A stretch of DNA of 63,291 bases from CAYQQQ01 sp964420125 (GCA_964420125.1 CAYQQQ010000026.1:1-63291); one strand, 5' to 3'. Counted from the stretch's first letter, positions 49,424 to 58,382 are shown. Notes: generated by a model not told the origin, from the letters alone. Made by a program: numbers and translations.

Positions 49424-49826
49424 GGTCCGCGTGGCCCGACTCCTCCGATCGATGGTCGAGGACATCGGCTTCCTCGAGCTGCGCCGCGACCAGGGCGTCT
49501 CGCCCGGCGACGCCATCGTGATGCGGGCCGTCAAGTACGCGTTCATCACTGCGATCGAAGCGGCGATCGACACCGCCCAGCACCTCTGCGCCAGCGAAGG
49601 TTGGGGACCACCGGGGACCAACGCAGAGTCGTTCGTGCTCCTGGCACGCCATGACGTGCTCTCCGAGGAGGTGGCCGGCCACCTCGCCGACGCCTCCGGG
49701 TTCCGCAACGTGCTGGTGCACGACTACGTGAAGGTGGATGACCAGCGGGTGGTCGCCCACCTCGACCGACTGTCCGACCTCCGCCGCTTCTGCTCGGAGG
49801 TGGCGGGCTGGCTCGCAGGCAGCTGA
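49413..49826 (+). CDS. hepT: HEPN-domain toxin (HepT-like, DUF86)
   Basis: A 137-residue all-helical HEPN protein. The ribonuclease/AMPylation motif R-X4-H-X-Y is present as RNVLVHDY (Arg98, His103, Tyr105). Family members cleave RNA until the tyrosine is AMPylated by MntA. GTG 49413 overlaps the mntA end by 11 bases. The longer open frame upstream has no homology. Together with mntA it is a self-contained defence or stability module inserted between metabolic genes. Confidence 0.85.
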   Translation: MVDEVRVARLLRSMVEDIGFLELRRDQGVSPGDAIVMRAVKYAFITAIEAAIDTAQHLCASEGWGPPGTNAESFVLLARHDVLSEEVAGHLADASGFRNVLVHDYVKVDDQRVVAHLDRLSDLRRFCSEVAGWLAGS

Positions 49827-49830
49827 CCGG

Positions 49831-51150
49831 TCAGGCGCCCAGGCGGATCGGCAGGGTGCGGGGGCCGCGAACCTGCCCGGCCGACCAGGTCACGGCGTCG
49901 GGGTCGGCAAGGCTGAACTCCGGGAAGCGGGCCAGCCACCGCTCCAGCGCCACCCGCAGCTCCATGCGCGCCAGGTTGGAGCCGAGGCAGCGGTGGATGC
50001 CCAGGCCGAACGCCGCGTGGCGGTTCACCTGGCGGTCGATGCGCACCTCGTCGGCGTCCTCGAAGAACTCCGGGTCGCGGTTGGCGGACGGGAACGACAG
50101 CAGCACCCAGTCGTCGGCCTTCATCGGGCAGCCCTCGAGCTCCACGTCCTCCTTCACCAGGCGGGCCATGGTGACCGGCGAGTAGGCCCGGAGGAGCTCC
50201 TCGATGGCGATGGGCACCAGAGAGGGATCCCCCACCAGGCGGGAGAGGTCCTCGGGGTGGTGGCCGAGGTGCCACAGCGACGCCCCGATGGCCGACCAGG
50301 TGGTGTCGATGCCCGCCAGCAGCAGCAGCGCCATGGTGCCGGCGATGTGGAACGGGTCGAGCTTGCGGCCGTCCATCTCTGCGTCGAGGAGGTACGAGGT
50401 GAGGTCGTCGCGAGGATGGGCGACGTGGTCGTCGATCTGGGCGGTCAGGTAGACGAACAGCTCCTGCACCTTGCCGAAGCGCACCTCGGGCGGATCGTTC
50501 ACGCCCTCGAGCACGTGGTGCACGAAGGTGGCGAAGCGGTCGTGGTCCTCCGGAGGGAACCCCAGCATGGTGGCGATGATGCGCATGGGGATGTGCTGGG
50601 CGTACTCGGCGGCGGCATCGACCACCTCGCGACCCTCGAGCGCGTCGAGCAGCGAGTCGCAGAACTCGGTGGTCACCGGTTCCAGGCGAGCGACCGCCTT
50701 GGGGGAGAAGGCCGGCAGGAGGATCCGTCGCGCCTCCGCGTGGAACGGCGGGTCGGAGGTGATGGGCGGGGCCACCCCGACGGGCGCCACCTCGGGTGGC
50801 GGTCGGTGGTTGCCCACCACGACCGAACGGGAGGTGAAGCGCTCCGTGTCGTAGGCGATGGCCGACACGTCGGCGTGGCGGGTGGGCAACCAGGCGCCTC
50901 CGTAGCGGTCGGTGTGGGCAACGGGGCATCGCTGGCGGAGGTCGTCCCAGATCGGATACGGATCGGCCACCCACTCCTCGCCGGTGTGGTCGAAGTCCGT
51001 GGCGTAGTCGGCGACGGGTCCCCCGATGGGGCGGCTCGTCCGCTCGTCGTGGTCGGCGCGCTCCAGCTCCTCGCGCAGCACGCCGAAGCGGTCCTCGGTG
51101 GAGTCGGTGGTGTCGGTGGTGTCGGTGCGCACGGGGCCGTCGGTGCTCAT
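49831..51150 (-). CDS. Cytochrome P450
   Basis: A 439-residue P450. It shows ITSDPPFHAEARRILLPAFSPKAV, the I-helix LLLAGIDTTWSAIGASL, EELLRAYSPV and the heme loop FGLGIHRCLGSNLARMELR. The start ATG 51150 has a strong GGGAGGT site. The first 40 residues are a hydrophilic Thr/Asp-rich extension. Only 4 bases separate its end from the convergent hepT gene. It is the only P450 outside the catabolic island and has no island palindrome. Substrate and electron donors unknown. Confidence 0.94.
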   Translation of the reverse strand: MSTDGPVRTDTTDTTDSTEDRFGVLREELERADHDERTSRPIGGPVADYATDFDHTGEEWVADPYPIWDDLRQRCPVAHTDRYGGAWLPTRHADVSAIAYDTERFTSRSVVVGNHRPPPEVAPVGVAPPITSDPPFHAEARRILLPAFSPKAVARLEPVTTEFCDSLLDALEGREVVDAAAEYAQHIPMRIIATMLGFPPEDHDRFATFVHHVLEGVNDPPEVRFGKVQELFVYLTAQIDDHVAHPRDDLTSYLLDAEMDGRKLDPFHIAGTMALLLLAGIDTTWSAIGASLWHLGHHPEDLSRLVGDPSLVPIAIEELLRAYSPVTMARLVKEDVELEGCPMKADDWVLLSFPSANRDPEFFEDADEVRIDRQVNRHAAFGLGIHRCLGSNLARMELRVALERWLARFPEFSLADPDAVTWSAGQVRGPRTLPIRLGA

Positions 51151-51228
51151 GGGACCTCCCGGGTGGTCCACTCAGCATGCCCGACGGGAGGTCCCGACCG
51201 GCCGCGGCCCGCTGCAGGTCCCTTCGGC

Positions 51229-51810
51229 CTACGAGCCGGGACCCCGGCGACGAGCGGCCTCCACGGCACCGAGCGCGTCGCGCAGCTCGGCGATCCAGTC
51301 CGCCTCGTGCTCGGCCACCAGGTCGACGCACCAGGCGAGGGCCTCGCTGCGGCTGCGCGCCACGCCGGCCTCGATCAGGGTGTCGAGGGTGGCTCGCTGG
51401 TCGAAGCGCAGCCGGGTCATCGCCGGGACGCTGGCGGTGGTGAAGGCCGTGGTCGTGCCGCCGCAGGTGGCCGTCCACGACACCTTCCGCTCGAAGCGGG
51501 CCTCGGCCCGCTGGGCGACGGCGATGCGCTGGTCGCGGGTCTCCTCGCGGAAGGACTCGATGCGGGCCCCCTCCGCCACCTCCGCCGGTTGGTCGTCGGC
51601 CAGGGCAGGCACGGGGAGGTTCCCGTGGACGAGGATCTCGTCGCGGTCCACCTGCACCCTCACCGGCCCGGTGAACCAGTCGTCCGGGAGGCTGCCGGTG
51701 AACCACGCAGCCAGCTCCTCGGAGGACACCTCGGGCGGCTCGGGCGCCGAGCGTCGGGTCCCCCGCATCCGGGGGTGAGCGGTACCTCGTCGCATCGCGG
51801 GCTCCTTCAT
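51229..51810 (-). CDS. Hypothetical protein with C-terminal ribbon-helix-helix-like segment
   Basis: I do not recognise this 193-residue protein as a whole. The last 55 residues (MTRLRFDQRATLDTLIEAGVARSRSEALAWCVDLVAEHEADWIAELRDALG) look like a ribbon-helix-helix-type fold with a trailing helix. The middle contains VQVDRDEILVHGNLPVP and a charged helix REETRDQRIAVAQRAEARFERKVSW. Unusually for this genome it has a near-consensus AT-rich promoter (51846-51873). It lies between a P450 and a divergent peptidase-like gene and could be a DNA-binding regulator. Confidence 0.7.
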   Translation of the reverse strand: MKEPAMRRGTAHPRMRGTRRSAPEPPEVSSEELAAWFTGSLPDDWFTGPVRVQVDRDEILVHGNLPVPALADDQPAEVAEGARIESFREETRDQRIAVAQRAEARFERKVSWTATCGGTTTAFTTASVPAMTRLRFDQRATLDTLIEAGVARSRSEALAWCVDLVAEHEADWIAELRDALGAVEAARRRGPGS

Positions 51811-51845
51811 CCAGTTCTGCTATCAGCTCTGCATTTCGCCCTTTC

Positions 51846-51873
51846 ATCGTAATCTGGTAATTCCATTTGTCAA
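51846..51873 (-). promoter_or_regulatory. Near-consensus promoter TTGACA-N16-TACGAT
   Basis: On the minus strand TTGACA (51873-51868) and TACGAT (51851-51846) are separated by 16 bases, followed by an AT-rich leader of about 35 bases to the ATG at 51810. This is among the most AT-rich stretches in the window. Confidence 0.65.
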
Positions 51874-51922
51874 GCCAGCCCGACCGCAGGGCCGGGGTTC
51901 CCGGCATGCAAGGCTCACCGCC

Positions 51923-53005
51923 ATGCGACGCGATCGGCTCCCGCTCACCTTCGACGAGTGCCGGGCCCGGTTCCGCCACGCCTGCACCGCGGTCGCGGTG
52001 CCGGTGCACTCCGAGCCGATCGGCGCCCGAGGCCCGCACGGCCAGGAGCTCACCATCGACTGGGTTCGGCTGGGGTCGGCGCAGGCCTCCCGGGTGCTGG
52101 TGGTGATGTCCGGCACCCACGGCGTCGAGGGCCCCCTGGGGTCCACCCTGCAGTGCGAGCTGCTCTCCCGCGCCGGCACCGTCGCCGAGGACACGGCGGT
52201 GCTCGTCGTGCACGCGGTCAACCCGTGGGGCATGGCGTGGTGGCGGCGCTACAACGAGTCGAACGTCGACCTCAACCGCAACTGGGCACGTGACCGCATC
52301 GAACCGCCCCCGAACCCCGGCTACGAGCTGCTCCATCCGATCATCTGTCCCGACACCGACGAGCTGCCCGACGCCGACGACGCGCTGCCGGCGCTGCTGG
52401 GGCTGGTGGAGGAGCGCGGCCTGGGCTGGGTGCGCGACGCCATCACCGTGGGCCAGTACTCCCACCCCGACGGCTTCCACTACGGCGGTGCCCGCACCGA
52501 GGAGTCCACCCGGATCCTGGAGCGGATCACCTCGCCCGCCGTCGAGCACGCCGGGTGGGTGTTCGTCGTCGACCTCCACACCGCCCACGGCCCCTGGGCC
52601 ACCTGCACCGCCCTCTCCGACGAGCCCCCCGGATCCGACCAGGACCGCTTCCTCCGCACGGCGTTCCCGGACACGACCGTGGAAGCCACCAGGGACAACC
52701 CCGAGGCGACCACCGGCACCAAGGTGGGCCAGCTCGGTGCCGGGATCGCCGACCTGGCACCGCCCGGCGCCACGACCTACCACACCTCCGTCGAGTTCGG
52801 CACCGTGAGCGACGAGGAGCAGGTGCTCGCCGCCTTCGCCGAGAACTGGGTGTGGCGCCGCGGCCGACGCGACGAGCCCGCCCACGCGGCAGCCATCTGG
52901 GCCAACCGCTGCGCCTACACCCCCGACGACCCCGAATGGGAGGCGCGCTGCCTCGCGTTCGGCCGCGGCGTCCTGGAGGGCGCGCTGGATGCGCTGAGGG
53001 GCTGA
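51923..53005 (+). CDS. DUF2817 / M14-like zinc carboxypeptidase-related protein
   Basis: A 360-residue protein of the DUF2817 family, related to M14 carboxypeptidases. The likely zinc ligands are in SGTHGVEG (histidine and glutamate). The substrate-binding segment NPWGMAWWRRYNESNVDLNRNW and VDLHTAHGPW (third ligand) complete the picture. There is no signal peptide, so it probably acts in the cytoplasm on a small peptide or amide. It is divergent from the hypothetical gene at 51229. Confidence 0.85.
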   Translation: MRRDRLPLTFDECRARFRHACTAVAVPVHSEPIGARGPHGQELTIDWVRLGSAQASRVLVVMSGTHGVEGPLGSTLQCELLSRAGTVAEDTAVLVVHAVNPWGMAWWRRYNESNVDLNRNWARDRIEPPPNPGYELLHPIICPDTDELPDADDALPALLGLVEERGLGWVRDAITVGQYSHPDGFHYGGARTEESTRILERITSPAVEHAGWVFVVDLHTAHGPWATCTALSDEPPGSDQDRFLRTAFPDTTVEATRDNPEATTGTKVGQLGAGIADLAPPGATTYHTSVEFGTVSDEEQVLAAFAENWVWRRGRRDEPAHAAAIWANRCAYTPDDPEWEARCLAFGRGVLEGALDALRG

Positions 53006-53051
53006 AGGGGTCCGAGCCCCCGAAGAGCGACCTCGACCACGGGCACCGACC

Positions 53052-53057
53052 TACAGT
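53052..53057 (+). promoter_or_regulatory. -10 box (TACAGT) of lipase-like lipoprotein gene
   Basis: TACAGT ends 6 bases before the ATG at 53064. Confidence 0.5.
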
Positions 53058-53063
53058 CGGGCC

Positions 53064-55052
53064 ATGACCTCAGCCAGCCGTCGAGCCCGCTCCGGCTGGC
53101 TCGCGGTCCTGGTCGCCGCGATCTTGGGCGGTGCCTGCTCGGGCGGCGAGTCCGCAGACCCGGTCGGCTCGCCCGACCCGTCGGTGTCGGGCGCGGTGGA
53201 GGAACCGCCGGGCACGGGCCGTTGCGACCCGACCGACCCCTCCGCCTGCCTGCTGCCGTGGCCGAGCGACGCCTACACGCGCGCCGACCCGTCCACGGCC
53301 ACCGGTCGGCGCCTCGACCTGCCGGCCGAGGGGACGCCGGTCAACGTCGACGGCGTGCCCGTCGACCCCTCCGAGTGGAACCGCACCGACGGCTTCAGCC
53401 CCTCGAGCATCGCCCTGGTGGTCGTGGCCGACCTCGACCCGGTCGCCTCCGGACTCCCCCCGGTCACCGACATCGCCGCATCGCTGGCCGACGACTCATC
53501 GCTCACGCTCGTGGACGTCGACTCCGGCGAGCGGCTGGCGGCGTGGGCCGAGCTCGACACCGAGCTCACCGACGACCCCGATCGCCGGCCCCTTCGCGTG
53601 GTGCCGGCCGCCGCGCTCCCCGAGGGCCATCGCATCGCCGTCGGGCTGCGAGGCCTGCGCACGACCGCCGGCACCGCGGTGGAGCCGACCACAGCCATGG
53701 CGGAGGTGCTGGATCAGCCCGACCCCGACCAGCAGGTGTGGCTCGACGCGCTGGCGACGGCCGGCGCGCCGCTCGAGCAGCTCGACGTCGCCTGGGCCTT
53801 CACGGTGGCGTCGGCCGACTCGATCACCGGTCCGCTGCGCTCCATGTGGCAGGAGACCGCCGCAGAGCTCGGCGACGGGGCTCCCCCGTTCACCGTCGGC
53901 TCGGCGCAGGTCGTGGGGGGTGCGCGCATCGTCGAAGGCAGCTTCGAGATGCCCAGGTACCTCACCGGCGACGGCGGACCGGGGACGGTCTTCGACAACG
54001 ACGGCGATCCCGACGGCATCCCCGAGCGGAACGGATCGATGGCCACCCCGTTCACCTGCGTGCTGCCGGTGGAGCCGGTGGAACCGAGCCCGGTGGTCCT
54101 CTACGGCCACGGCCTGCTGGGCTCCCGGGCCGAGGTCCTCGACATCGGCAGCCTCGGCGCCACGGTCGGCATCGGGTTCTGCGCGCTCGACTACCTCGGC
54201 ATGTCGAGCGCCGACATCCCGACCGTCCTCGGCGAGCTGGGAGAGCTCACCCGGTTCCGCACCCAGGCCGACCGGCTCCAGCAGGGCCACCTCGGGTTCC
54301 TCCTGCTGGGTCGGCTGCTGGCCAGCCCCGAGGGCTTCGTCACCGACCCCGCCTTCCGACGCTCCGACGGCCTGCCCTCGATCAACCCGCAGGCCCTCTC
54401 CTTCCTCGGTGCCAGCCAGGGGGGCATCCTCGGTGGACCCGCCACCGCGCTCAGCCCCGACTGGGACCGGGCGATCTTCGCCGTGGGCGGCATGGGCTAC
54501 AACCTGCTGCTGCCGCGCAGCATCGACTTCGACCAGTTCGCCGGCCCCTTCGAGACCGCATACCCCGACCCCCTCGACCGGGCGGTGGCCCTCGAGCTCA
54601 TGGAGGTGCTGTGGCAGCGGGGCGAGAACGCCGGCTGGGCGCAGCACCTGACCGAGGACCCCCTCGAGGAGGGCGGCGGGCCCACCACCGTGCTGCTGCT
54701 GGAGGCCTTCGGCGACCACCAGGTGGCCAACGTGTCCACCGAGAAGCTGGCCCGCACCCTCGGGGTGCCGCGGGTGGCACCCACCCTCGCGGAAGGTCGC
54801 TCCACCGACGTGGACCCGTTCTTCGGGATCCCGCCCGTGGGCACGCTCCCCCATCCGGGCAGCGCATTGGTGGTGTGGGACTTCGGCACCCCCGCGCCAC
54901 CGACGGCCAACACCCCTCCGCGGGAGGGCGAGGATCCCCACGGCAAGCTCTCCGGGGTGCCCCAGGCATTGGCCCTTGTGGCCGCCTTCATCCAACCCCA
55001 CGGCATCGTGCTGGACGTGTGCGGCGACCAGCCCTGCGCCAGCCCCGGCTGA
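53064..55052 (+). CDS. Secreted lipoprotein, Pla-1/cef-like lipase
   Basis: A 662-residue exported lipoprotein with lipobox LGGAC (Cys25). The N-terminal region reads CLLPWPSDAYT...GRRLDLP and FSPSSIALVVV, the pattern of the N-terminal domain of Pla-1/cef-type extracellular lipases. The hydrolase part has VVLYGHGLLGS, the nucleophile motif LGASQGG and a late histidine candidate in FGDHQVAN. Cysteines near both ends (CDPTDPSACLLP and CGDQPC) suggest disulfides. A cell-surface esterase or lipase is likely, but activity is unproven. It has its own promoter (TACAGT). Confidence 0.78.
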   Translation: MTSASRRARSGWLAVLVAAILGGACSGGESADPVGSPDPSVSGAVEEPPGTGRCDPTDPSACLLPWPSDAYTRADPSTATGRRLDLPAEGTPVNVDGVPVDPSEWNRTDGFSPSSIALVVVADLDPVASGLPPVTDIAASLADDSSLTLVDVDSGERLAAWAELDTELTDDPDRRPLRVVPAAALPEGHRIAVGLRGLRTTAGTAVEPTTAMAEVLDQPDPDQQVWLDALATAGAPLEQLDVAWAFTVASADSITGPLRSMWQETAAELGDGAPPFTVGSAQVVGGARIVEGSFEMPRYLTGDGGPGTVFDNDGDPDGIPERNGSMATPFTCVLPVEPVEPSPVVLYGHGLLGSRAEVLDIGSLGATVGIGFCALDYLGMSSADIPTVLGELGELTRFRTQADRLQQGHLGFLLLGRLLASPEGFVTDPAFRRSDGLPSINPQALSFLGASQGGILGGPATALSPDWDRAIFAVGGMGYNLLLPRSIDFDQFAGPFETAYPDPLDRAVALELMEVLWQRGENAGWAQHLTEDPLEEGGGPTTVLLLEAFGDHQVANVSTEKLARTLGVPRVAPTLAEGRSTDVDPFFGIPPVGTLPHPGSALVVWDFGTPAPPTANTPPREGEDPHGKLSGVPQALALVAAFIQPHGIVLDVCGDQPCASPG

Positions 55053-55079
55053 GCGTTCCAGGAACCCCGTTCCCGAACC

Positions 55080-55118
55080 GTCCGCTGTGGCGCTCACCCC
55101 TGCAGTCCCACAGCGGAC
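55080..55118. terminator. Hairpin terminator between convergent lipase and zwf genes
   Basis: GTCCGCTGTGG and CCACAGCGGAC form a perfect 11-bp stem with a 17-base loop, 27 bases after the lipoprotein stop and 48 bases beyond the zwf stop. It probably serves both strands. Confidence 0.65.
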
Positions 55119-55166
55119 AGTTCGCCGGGGTGTCGAGTCGGCGGCGGCCGCTGGGCCGAGGAGCGT

Positions 55167-56591
55167 TCAGGTGGTCGTGGCGTCGGGCTCGGGCAGGTAC
55201 CAGTGGCGGGGGTTCGGCAGGTCGACGAGCTCGGTCGGCCCCCACGTCCCCTGGGCGTAGGTGAGCACCGGCGGGGGTGCGGCCAGCAGCGGGGCCGACA
55301 CCGCCCACAGCCGCTCGATCCCCTCGGCCCGGTTGAACAGCGTGTGGTCGCCCAGCATCACGTCGTGCATCAGGCTCTCGTACGCCTCGAGCTCGCAGCG
55401 CGGGTCGAAGCCCTGGCCGTAGGCGAAGTCGAGGTGCGCCGGGCCGATGACCATGGCCGGTCCCGGCTGCTTGGACTGGAACACGAGGCGGATGGAGCCC
55501 GGATCGCCGATCTCGAAGACGATCTCGTTGCGGTGGACCTCGGTCAGCCCCTCGAACATCTCCATCGGGGGCAGGCGGAGGGTCAGGGTGATCACGCTCC
55601 GGCTCGCGGGCATGCGCTTGCCGGTGCGCAGGAAGATCGGCACGCCGTCCCATCGCCCGTTGTCGATGCGGGCCTCGACCGCCACGAGCGTGTCGGTGTC
55701 GGAGTCCGCCGGGACGCCGTCGATGTCGAGGTAGCCCTCGTACTGGCCCCGCACCACCAGCTTCGGGTCCAGCGGTTGCAGCGCGCGGAACACGCGCTGC
55801 TTCTCCGCGGCCAGCGCGTCGGCGGTGAACGCCGCGGGAGGCTCCATGGTCACGAAGCCCAGCACCTGGAACAGGTGGGTCACCACCATGTCCCGGAACG
55901 CCCCGGTCCCGTCGTAGAACTTGGCGCGGTCCTCCACGCCGAGCGTCTCGGGCACGTCGATGTAGATCGAGTCGATGTGGCGGTTGTTCCAGACCGGTTC
56001 GAAGATGCCGTTGGCGAAGCGCACCGCCAGGATGTTCTGCACGTCCTCCTTGCCCAGGAAGTGGTCGATGCGGAAGATCTGGTCCTCGGCGAACACCGAG
56101 TGGAGGAGCGCGTTGAGCGCCTTGGCCGAGTCCTCATCGGTGCCGAAGGGCTTCTCCAGCACGACACGGGTGGCCTCGTCGGCGATGTCGGCGGTGCCCA
56201 GGCCCTTCACGATCCCCGCCATCCCCACAGGTGGGATGGACAGGTAGCACAGCGTGCGGCTGGAGGACCCGAGGTCCTTGCGGGCCGCCGCAACCGCCGA
56301 GGCCAGTCCGCCCATGTCGTCCGCGGAGCTGGTCACGAACGACAGCTTCGCGGCGAAGTCCTTCCAGTCGCCGTCGGCCGGCTTCAGCCGGCCGAACTGG
56401 TTCACGACGTCGTGCGCGTGGTCCCGGAACTCCTGGTCGGTGATCCCGTGGCGCGCCGTGCCGACGATCCGGAAGTCCTCGGGCATCAGGCCCAGCTTCG
56501 CCAGCCGGAAGAACCCCGGCAGCAGCTTGCGGGCCGCCAGGTCGCCGGTGGCGCCGAAGAGCACGATCACGAAGTTGTCGGGGGTGGTCAC
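55167..56591 (-). CDS. zwf: Glucose-6-phosphate 1-dehydrogenase
   Basis: A 474-residue enzyme oxidising glucose-6-phosphate to 6-phosphogluconolactone with NAD(P). The N-terminal Rossmann motif is GATGDLAARKL. The active-site signature RIDHFLGKE includes the catalytic histidine, and EKPFG is conserved. GTG 56591 overlaps the pgl stop as GTGA. It is the last gene of the operon. An opcA activator gene, usually next to zwf in mycobacteria and streptomycetes, is not in the window. Confidence 0.97.
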   Translation of the reverse strand: MTTPDNFVIVLFGATGDLAARKLLPGFFRLAKLGLMPEDFRIVGTARHGITDQEFRDHAHDVVNQFGRLKPADGDWKDFAAKLSFVTSSADDMGGLASAVAAARKDLGSSSRTLCYLSIPPVGMAGIVKGLGTADIADEATRVVLEKPFGTDEDSAKALNALLHSVFAEDQIFRIDHFLGKEDVQNILAVRFANGIFEPVWNNRHIDSIYIDVPETLGVEDRAKFYDGTGAFRDMVVTHLFQVLGFVTMEPPAAFTADALAAEKQRVFRALQPLDPKLVVRGQYEGYLDIDGVPADSDTDTLVAVEARIDNGRWDGVPIFLRTGKRMPASRSVITLTLRLPPMEMFEGLTEVHRNEIVFEIGDPGSIRLVFQSKQPGPAMVIGPAHLDFAYGQGFDPRCELEAYESLMHDVMLGDHTLFNRAEGIERLWAVSAPLLAAPPPVLTYAQGTWGPTELVDLPNPRHWYLPEPDATTT

Positions 56592-57268
56592 GATCCGCCT
56601 CCTAGTCCGGCCGCCGCAGCGGCGTCTGCCATCACCAGCGAGGATCCTGCGCTCACCCGCCCGGCGGGTATCGACGTGTCACCCCGCATCAGCTTCGCCA
56701 GCGCGTCGACCTTCTCCTCCCCGGCCACGAGCCACAGGAGCTGACGGGCTCTGGCCAGGGCGGGGTAGGTGAGCGTCATCCGGCGGTCCCCCTGGTAGGT
56801 GCCGGCCGTGGGGGCGACCAGCCGATCGGTCACCTCCAGCACCGCATCTCCGGGCACCAGCGACGCGGTGTGGCCGTCGGGTCCGAGCCCGAGGTGCACG
56901 ACGTCGAAGTGCTCGGGGAGCTCTGCGGCGTAGCGGGCCGCAGCCTCCTCGGGCGCGGCGTCCTCCACCGGCATGGCCTTCACCTCGGCCGGTGCGCCCG
57001 CCAGCGCCTCCATCAGGTGGTGGAGGTTGCGATCGGGATCCTCGGCCGGCACGACCCGCTCGTCGACCTGGAAGATCGTCGTCGAGGGCCAGGGGACGTC
57101 CTCGTGGGCGAGCTCGCCGAACATCTGCCACGGCGTCCGGCCACCGCTGACGGCGAAGGTGAACCCGCCGTGGTCGCCCACCGCGGTCCGGGCCGAGGCG
57201 GCCAGCCAGGTCGCCGCCGCCGACGCGAGCGCATCCGGGTCCGAGAAGACCTGCAGCTCGTGGTGCAC
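56588..57268 (-). CDS. pgl: 6-Phosphogluconolactonase
   Basis: A 226-residue lactonase hydrolysing 6-phosphogluconolactone. FAVSGGRTPWQMF, DERVVP...RNLHHLMEAL and HLGLGPDGHTASLVPG are the NagB/DevB-type signatures. The start is read as GTG 57268, two bases after the gnd stop. The frame runs on upstream within gnd without homology. It lies between gnd and zwf, with translational overlap to zwf. Confidence 0.94.
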   Translation of the reverse strand: MHHELQVFSDPDALASAAATWLAASARTAVGDHGGFTFAVSGGRTPWQMFGELAHEDVPWPSTTIFQVDERVVPAEDPDRNLHHLMEALAGAPAEVKAMPVEDAAPEEAAARYAAELPEHFDVVHLGLGPDGHTASLVPGDAVLEVTDRLVAPTAGTYQGDRRMTLTYPALARARQLLWLVAGEEKVDALAKLMRGDTSIPAGRVSAGSSLVMADAAAAAGLGGGS

Positions 57269-57270
57269 GC

Positions 57271-58299
57271 TCAGGCCTTCTTCTCGGCGTGGCCGCCGAA
57301 GCCGCCGCGCATGGCCGAGAGCACCTTGTCGGCGAAGTTGCCCAGGTCGCGCGACTGGAACCGCTCGTCGAGCGCCGCGTGGATGACCGGGGCGGGCACC
57401 CCCTCCTCGATGGCGGCGATGGTGGTCCAACGGCCTTCGCCGGAGTCCGAGACCCGGCCCTCCCAGTCGGAGAGGTCCGGCGACGCCGCGAAGGCGGCGG
57501 CGGTGAGGTCGACCAGCCACGAGCTGATCACCGTGCCGCGGCGCCACACCTCGGCGACCTCGCCCACGTCGATGCGGAACTGGTAGTACTGCGGATCCCT
57601 CAGGGGGGTCGTCTCGGCGTCGACCTCCTGGGTGTGCATCCCGGCATCCGCGTGCTCGATGATCGACAGCCCCTCGGCGATCGCCGCCATCATCCCGTAC
57701 TCCACCCCGTTGTGGACCATCTTCACGAAGTGCCCTGCGCCGTTCGGACCGCAGTGGAGGTAGCCCATCTGGGCGGTGCCACCCGGCTTGCGCCCGGGCG
57801 TCGGCTCCGCCGAGCCCTCTCCGGGGGCGATCGAGCGCCAGATCGGATCGAGCCGCTGCACGGCGACGTCCTCGCCGCCGATCATCAGCGAGTAGCCGCG
57901 CTCGAGCCCCCAGACCCCGCCGCTGGTGCCGCAGTCCACGTAGTGGATGCCCTTGGGCTTCAGCTGGGCGGCCCGGTCGATGTCGTCGCGGTAGTAGGAG
58001 TTGCCGCCGTCGATCACGACGTCGTCGGCATCCAGCAGCTTCGCCAGGTCGTCCACCGTGGACGCCACGTAGCCCGCCGGCACCATGATCCACGCCGCCC
58101 GGGGCTTCTCCAGCGCGGCCACGAACTCCTCGAGGGTCGTGGCACCGGTGGCGCCCTCCCCGGCGAGCTCGGCGACGGCCTGGGCGTTCACGTCGTAGAC
58201 CACGCAGCGGTGGCCGTCGCGCATGAGACGGCGCACGAGGTTGGCGCCCATTCGGCCGAGGCCGATCATGCCGAGTTGCATCGGTTGGGTGGTCGTCAC
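57271..58299 (-). CDS. gnd: 6-Phosphogluconate dehydrogenase, short (decarboxylating) type
   Basis: A 342-residue enzyme converting 6-phosphogluconate to ribulose-5-phosphate and CO2. It shows GLGRMGANL, IDGGNSYYRDD, GTSGGVWGLERGYSLMIGG and the catalytic HFVKMVHNGVEYGMM. It is much shorter than the 470-residue enzyme of enteric bacteria and fits the shorter, often NAD-preferring class. GTG 58299 follows AGGAGGT at ideal distance. An 83-base gap separates it from pgi, the only sizeable gap in the operon. Confidence 0.95.
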   Translation of the reverse strand: MTTTQPMQLGMIGLGRMGANLVRRLMRDGHRCVVYDVNAQAVAELAGEGATGATTLEEFVAALEKPRAAWIMVPAGYVASTVDDLAKLLDADDVVIDGGNSYYRDDIDRAAQLKPKGIHYVDCGTSGGVWGLERGYSLMIGGEDVAVQRLDPIWRSIAPGEGSAEPTPGRKPGGTAQMGYLHCGPNGAGHFVKMVHNGVEYGMMAAIAEGLSIIEHADAGMHTQEVDAETTPLRDPQYYQFRIDVGEVAEVWRRGTVISSWLVDLTAAAFAASPDLSDWEGRVSDSGEGRWTTIAAIEEGVPAPVIHAALDERFQSRDLGNFADKVLSAMRGGFGGHAEKKA

Positions 58300-58382
58300 C
58301 GGGGGACCTCCTGGGTCGGGTTCGGTTCGGTCTGCCCCCCAGCAACCCGTGACGACACCCGCGGAAGGGCGCCGCCGACGGA

